Positions 61,209-64,000 of a DNA stretch of 64,000 nucleotides are shown piece after piece. The notes beneath the pieces were generated by a model. It was not told where the DNA came from. It worked only from the letters and a program-made list of their open reading frames with translations, and did no database searches. Position numbers and translations under genes: made by a program. Source of the stretch: Halalkalicoccus tibetensis (GTDB taxonomy: Archaea > Halobacteriota > Halobacteria > Halobacteriales > Halalkalicoccaceae); the NCBI RefSeq assembly GCF_037996645.1, contig NZ_JBBMXV010000001.1, positions 376,168 to 440,167 on the forward strand, in the 5' to 3' direction. The first letter of the stretch is position 1. The number at the start of each line of letters is the position of its first letter.

Positions 61209-62516
61209 ATGTCACGGCGAACATCACGACGACGGTTCCTGACCACGAGCGCGATCGCGGGTGGCTTCGCGCTGGCGGGCTGTATCGGACGCGCCGACGA
61301 GGACGCGGAGGGCTCCGACGACTCGGACGACGCCCAGGAGCAGTACGAAATCTGGGGGCTCGACCAGGGCACCGACACGGGCTACATCTACGAGCCACGC
61401 GGCGACGGTGATGGGTTCGAGCTGGTCGACGAGATCGACTTCCACGCGCTTGAGGACGTCACCCCCAACGAGGAGGGCGCGATCACCCCGCACATGGTCT
61501 CCTTTAGCTCGGACTACGAGTACGCCGCCGTCGCGTGTACGAACGCGGGCCAGGCGCTCGTCTTCCGCACCGAGGACCGCGAGCTCGTCGGCTCCTGTCC
61601 GACCGGGCCCGGTACCCACTTCGCGGGCTTCACCCCCGACGACGAGGCCCTACAGGTCGACGTGATCGGCGAGGGGACGATCGCTCGGATCGGCGCCGAC
61701 CTCGAGAACGAGGAGTTCTCGATCGACGAGGAGATCCGCGTCAGGGACGCCGGCCCGGTCGCCGACCGGCTCGATGAGTTCGAGCTTGACGAGGACGAGC
61801 TGCGCCCGATCTGTCACGACTACACCGACACGGGCTACTCGTATCACACCCTCGGGCCGAGCGTCAACCACGCGGGCGTCGTGGTCGTCGACTGGGACGC
61901 CTTCGAGGTCACCGAGGTCATCGCCCCCGAGCAGGTCCGGGCGAACTGCGGGACGATCGCCCACCCCGACGAGGACAAGTTCTACTTCACCGCGGGCGCA
62001 CCCTCGAACCACGAGGCCACCGGCGGCGTCGGCGAGTGGTACGTCTTCGATACGAACGAGCACCGCCCGATCGACCCCGAGACGGGCGAGGTCGTCGAGG
62101 GCGAGTACACCCACGAGGACGTCGCGCGCGACTCGGGTGGCTACGACGCCCACGGCTTCTGGTTCGTCGGCGACGATCTGTGGATCGTCAACCGCGAGAC
62201 CAGCGACGGGCTCGTGATCGACCCCGAGGCCGACGAGGTGACCAACGAGTTCGAAACCGCCGAGGCGCCCGACATCATGTGGGGTTCGCCCGACGACGAG
62301 TACGTCTTCGTCACACAGCGCGGGCCCGAGCCGCTCTCGGGCGACCCGCACGCCTCGACCGGCTCGACCCCCGGTCTCGGCGTGCAGGACGGCGAGAGCC
62401 GCGAGGTCGTCACGGTCCTCCAGCCCGACGAGGGCAATCCTGAGAGCGACTTCCACGCCGTCGGCGTGCGCCCCCTCGAGGGCCACGACGAGAACGAGGA
62501 CGGCTTCGGCGCGTAG
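61209..62516 (+). CDS. Tat-exported beta-propeller lipoprotein (YncE-like)
   Basis: A 435-residue protein with Tat signal SRRRFLTTSAIAGGFALAGC; lipid-anchor Cys25 lies in the lipobox LAGC. After an acidic linker the mature part has repeated blades such as GYIYEPRGDGDGFELVDEI, EYAAVACTNAGQALVFRTEDRE and DAFEVTEVIAPEQVRANCG, typical of YncE-like propellers. It would sit on the outer face of the membrane, probably binding a cofactor or partner. Start at ATG 61209 places the RR motif correctly. It likely works with the divergent DyP-like protein. Confidence 0.8.
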   Translation: MSRRTSRRRFLTTSAIAGGFALAGCIGRADEDAEGSDDSDDAQEQYEIWGLDQGTDTGYIYEPRGDGDGFELVDEIDFHALEDVTPNEEGAITPHMVSFSSDYEYAAVACTNAGQALVFRTEDRELVGSCPTGPGTHFAGFTPDDEALQVDVIGEGTIARIGADLENEEFSIDEEIRVRDAGPVADRLDEFELDEDELRPICHDYTDTGYSYHTLGPSVNHAGVVVVDWDAFEVTEVIAPEQVRANCGTIAHPDEDKFYFTAGAPSNHEATGGVGEWYVFDTNEHRPIDPETGEVVEGEYTHEDVARDSGGYDAHGFWFVGDDLWIVNRETSDGLVIDPEADEVTNEFETAEAPDIMWGSPDDEYVFVTQRGPEPLSGDPHASTGSTPGLGVQDGESREVVTVLQPDEGNPESDFHAVGVRPLEGHDENEDGFGA

Positions 62517-62950
62517 ACCGAGGGCTTAATCCGCCCGAGCGGCTACGGGGAGTGCACACCTCTAGTCCCCGGCGGAGTCTTCCCATTCGGGAGCGATGAT
62601 CGCACGGCGAACCCGGGTGTGCGACAGCGTGATTCCGAAGGAATCACGAAACGATTGACGGTGTAGCCGTCAATCGCGCGGTTCGCGCGGTCCCGAAGGG
62701 ACCGCGAAACGCGAGGCGGCCTCGCCGCCGAGCGCGCTGTACGGTTTGCGATGCGGCTGCGGTTGCGGTTCACGAGGTTCCGATGGAACCTCGCTATGCC
62801 CGGCACGAGGGTTTCCCGGTCGACGCGGCACGCCGCCTCGGGATGAGACCGGCCGTTAGTGTTCCGGGCGACATCCCCGACACCACCTCGCCAGCCGGCG
62901 GTCCATCGGATGACTGATGGGCCGGGGGTGCCTATCCCCGATACGCGACA
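62517..62950. repeat. Gene-free region with an array of hairpins
   Basis: Between the propeller gene and a small membrane protein lies about 430 bases with no sensible gene on either strand. In 62628-62793 five perfect hairpins follow each other: cgtgattcc-gaa-ggaatcacg (62628-62648), cgattgacgg-tgtag-ccgtcaatcg (62652-62676), cgcggtccc-gaa-gggaccgcg (62686-62706), ggcggc-ctc-gccgcc (62715-62729) and cgaggttcc-gat-ggaacctcg (62773-62793). Four have three-base loops. The stems differ from one another, so they are alike in architecture but not in sequence. They could be a transcription terminator array, an RNA structure or remnants of inserted mini-hairpins. Confidence 0.75.
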
Positions 62951-63115
62951 ATGAACGACCGACTCTCCACCTTCGTTGGCGACCTCTGGGGGATCGCCGA
63001 GGAGTTCCTCTACGACGACGGCATGCTCGGGACGGTGCTCGCCTTCATGCTCGTCTTCGGTGGGGCGGCGCTCGCGGTGCTCCTGATCTTCCTCGTCGCC
63101 GGCCTGCTCGCGTGA
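62951..63115 (+). CDS. Very small membrane protein upstream of hisD
   Basis: A 54-residue frame, MNDRLSTFVGDLWGIAEEFLYDDG..., with one hydrophobic helix over residues ~26-54 (GTVLAFMLVFGGAALAVLLIFLVAGLLA) after an amphipathic head. It lies 42 bases before hisD. Its clear hydrophobic pattern and GC-rich codons support coding; function unknown. Confidence 0.65.
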   Translation: MNDRLSTFVGDLWGIAEEFLYDDGMLGTVLAFMLVFGGAALAVLLIFLVAGLLA

Positions 63116-63157
63116 AGCGATGGAAACGACTTTTCGACCCACGGCCGAAGCACGCCC

Positions 63158-64000
63158 ATGAACGTCGAGTCCGTGTCCGATCTGGGGCCCGAGCGCCGCC
63201 GCGCGCTGTTCGAGCGCGACGCCGGCATCGAGGCGGTCCGTAGCGACGTCCGCGGGATCGTCGAGCGCGTGCGCGAGGAGGGCGACGTCGCCGTCCGGGA
63301 GTTCTCGAAGGAGTTCGACGGCGTCGACGTCGGCAACCTCGAGGTCACCGACGCCGCCGAGCGCGCCTACGAGTCGATCGACGCGGGGACGCGCGAGGCG
63401 ATCGAGACCGCCGCCGACAACGTTCGCGAGTTCCACGAGCGCCAGCTCCCGACCGACTGGCGCGAGGAGTTCGATGACGGGCGGGAGCTCGGCCGGCGCT
63501 TTCGCCCCATCGAACGCGTCGGCGTCTACGTCCCCGGCGGCGCGGCGGCCTATCCCTCCAGCGCGCTGATGGGCGTGATCCCCGCGACGGTCGCGGGCGT
63601 CGAGACCGTCTGCGTCGCGACCCCGCCCGCCGACGAGATCAACCCCGTGACGCTCGCGGCGATCCACGCCGCCGGCGCCGACGAGGTCTACAGCGTCGGG
63701 GGCGCCCAGGCGATCGGGGCGCTGGCCTACGGCACCGAGTCGGTCACCGGCGTCCAGAAGGTCGTTGGACCCGGAAACCGTTGGGTCACGGCCGCGAAGG
63801 CCGAGGTCCGGGGCGACTGCGAGATCGACTTCCTCGCCGGCCCGAGCGAGATCCTCGTGCTCGCCGACGGGACGGCCGACCCGGAGTTCGTCGCGAGCGA
63901 CCTCCTCGCACAGGCCGAACACGACGAGAACGCGTCGGTCGTCGCGGTCGCGACCGACGAAGGAGTAGCGGAGGCGATCGCCGAGGCGGTCGAGGAAGGG
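63158..64000 (+). CDS. hisD: Histidinol dehydrogenase, 3' end cut by window edge
   Basis: Catalyses the last two oxidations of histidine synthesis with NAD. About 281 codons are visible. IERVGVYVPGGAAAYPSSALMGVIPA, GGAQAIGALAYGTESV, KVVGPGNRWVTAAKAEV, FLAGPSEILVLADG and the zinc/substrate segment SDLLAQAEHDENASVV (Gln and His ligands) are all intact. Start is ATG 63158. No other his genes are visible, so it may be a stand-alone gene, as is usual in haloarchaea. The C-terminal third, with further ligands, is outside the window. Confidence 0.96.
   Translation, partial: MNVESVSDLGPERRRALFERDAGIEAVRSDVRGIVERVREEGDVAVREFSKEFDGVDVGNLEVTDAAERAYESIDAGTREAIETAADNVREFHERQLPTDWREEFDDGRELGRRFRPIERVGVYVPGGAAAYPSSALMGVIPATVAGVETVCVATPPADEINPVTLAAIHAAGADEVYSVGGAQAIGALAYGTESVTGVQKVVGPGNRWVTAAKAEVRGDCEIDFLAGPSEILVLADGTADPEFVASDLLAQAEHDENASVVAVATDEGVAEAIAEAVEEG

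Noticed and set aside
62543-63922. Long minus-strand open frame of 459 codons covering the hairpin array and hisD
   Set aside because: It is the antisense shadow of hisD with Arg/Asp/Gly-rich low-complexity translation, a common artefact in GC-rich genomes.

Overview
This is a contiguous piece of a haloarchaeal (class Halobacteria) chromosome. The evidence is the high GC content, the acidic proteomes (Asp/Glu-rich, Lys-poor), the archaeal TATA/BRE promoters with short or absent leaders, and the families present: eS17, archaeal-type HMG-CoA synthase, CofD, bacterio-opsin-activator HTH, HalOD1-like, DUF7344, DUF7504 and DUF5816 proteins. The genus cannot be fixed from the window; a Halalkalicoccus/Halococcus-like organism is only a guess.

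Layout. 0-9 kb: 3' truncated HMG-CoA synthase gene, DUF2150, TatD and NYN proteins on the minus strand; then the complete glycine cleavage set (gcvT-gcvH, gcvPA-gcvPB) and nikR on plus; then an ArsC/LMW-phosphatase-like protein and small proteins on minus. 9-24 kb: MFS transporter, cobalamin adenosyltransferase, adenine deaminase, tRNA-Val with an AT-rich island behind it, a MoxR / DUF4129-DUF58-DUF7519 membrane cluster, a soluble PAS chemotaxis-type transducer, an acetyltransferase, a threonine-synthase-like enzyme and an amidase. 24-36 kb: gamma-glutamylcysteine ligase, sucCD, an alkaline-phosphatase-superfamily enzyme with an ABC-2 exporter, a Bat-type regulator, a quinone reductase, a DUF7504/HalOD1-like signalling pair and an SDR enzyme. 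36-49 kb: NSS transporter, a pccB-pccX-pccA-birA biotin carboxylase operon, UspA, an amidohydrolase, a second AT-rich island at the 3' end of an HD-domain gene, a second amidase and a short-chain fatty acid transporter. 48.8-53.4 kb: cofD, a Dus-like gene, a CitG-like gene and DUF447 in overlapping frames, then rps17e and asd. 53.5-57.2 kb: a TetR-centred cluster with HtpX. 57-64 kb: 2-hydroxyacid dehydrogenase, an FAD reductase of the geranylgeranyl reductase family, a divergent DyP-like peroxidase / beta-propeller lipoprotein pair, a hairpin array and the start of hisD.

The most interesting signals are not ordinary genes. (1) Four copies of one 18-bp palindrome (TGACTRACYRGTYAGTCA) lie between 54.8 and 56.9 kb, each at the promoter of a gene around the TetR gene, two of them exactly 4 nt from a start codon: a compact, apparently undescribed TetR regulon. 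(2) Two small AT-rich islands sit next to duplicated 3' gene ends. One, at the tRNA-Val gene, carries a HEPN-like protein and is bracketed by 33-bp repeats. The other, at an HD-domain gene, is bracketed by a perfect 41-bp repeat. Neither has a visible integrase. (3) Small hairpins with three-base loops cluster in an intergenic array (62.63-62.79 kb), as a pair inside the HMG-CoA synthase frame and at the cofD/dus junction; a related 9-bp hairpin with a longer loop lies in the linker of a DUF7269-DUF58 fusion.
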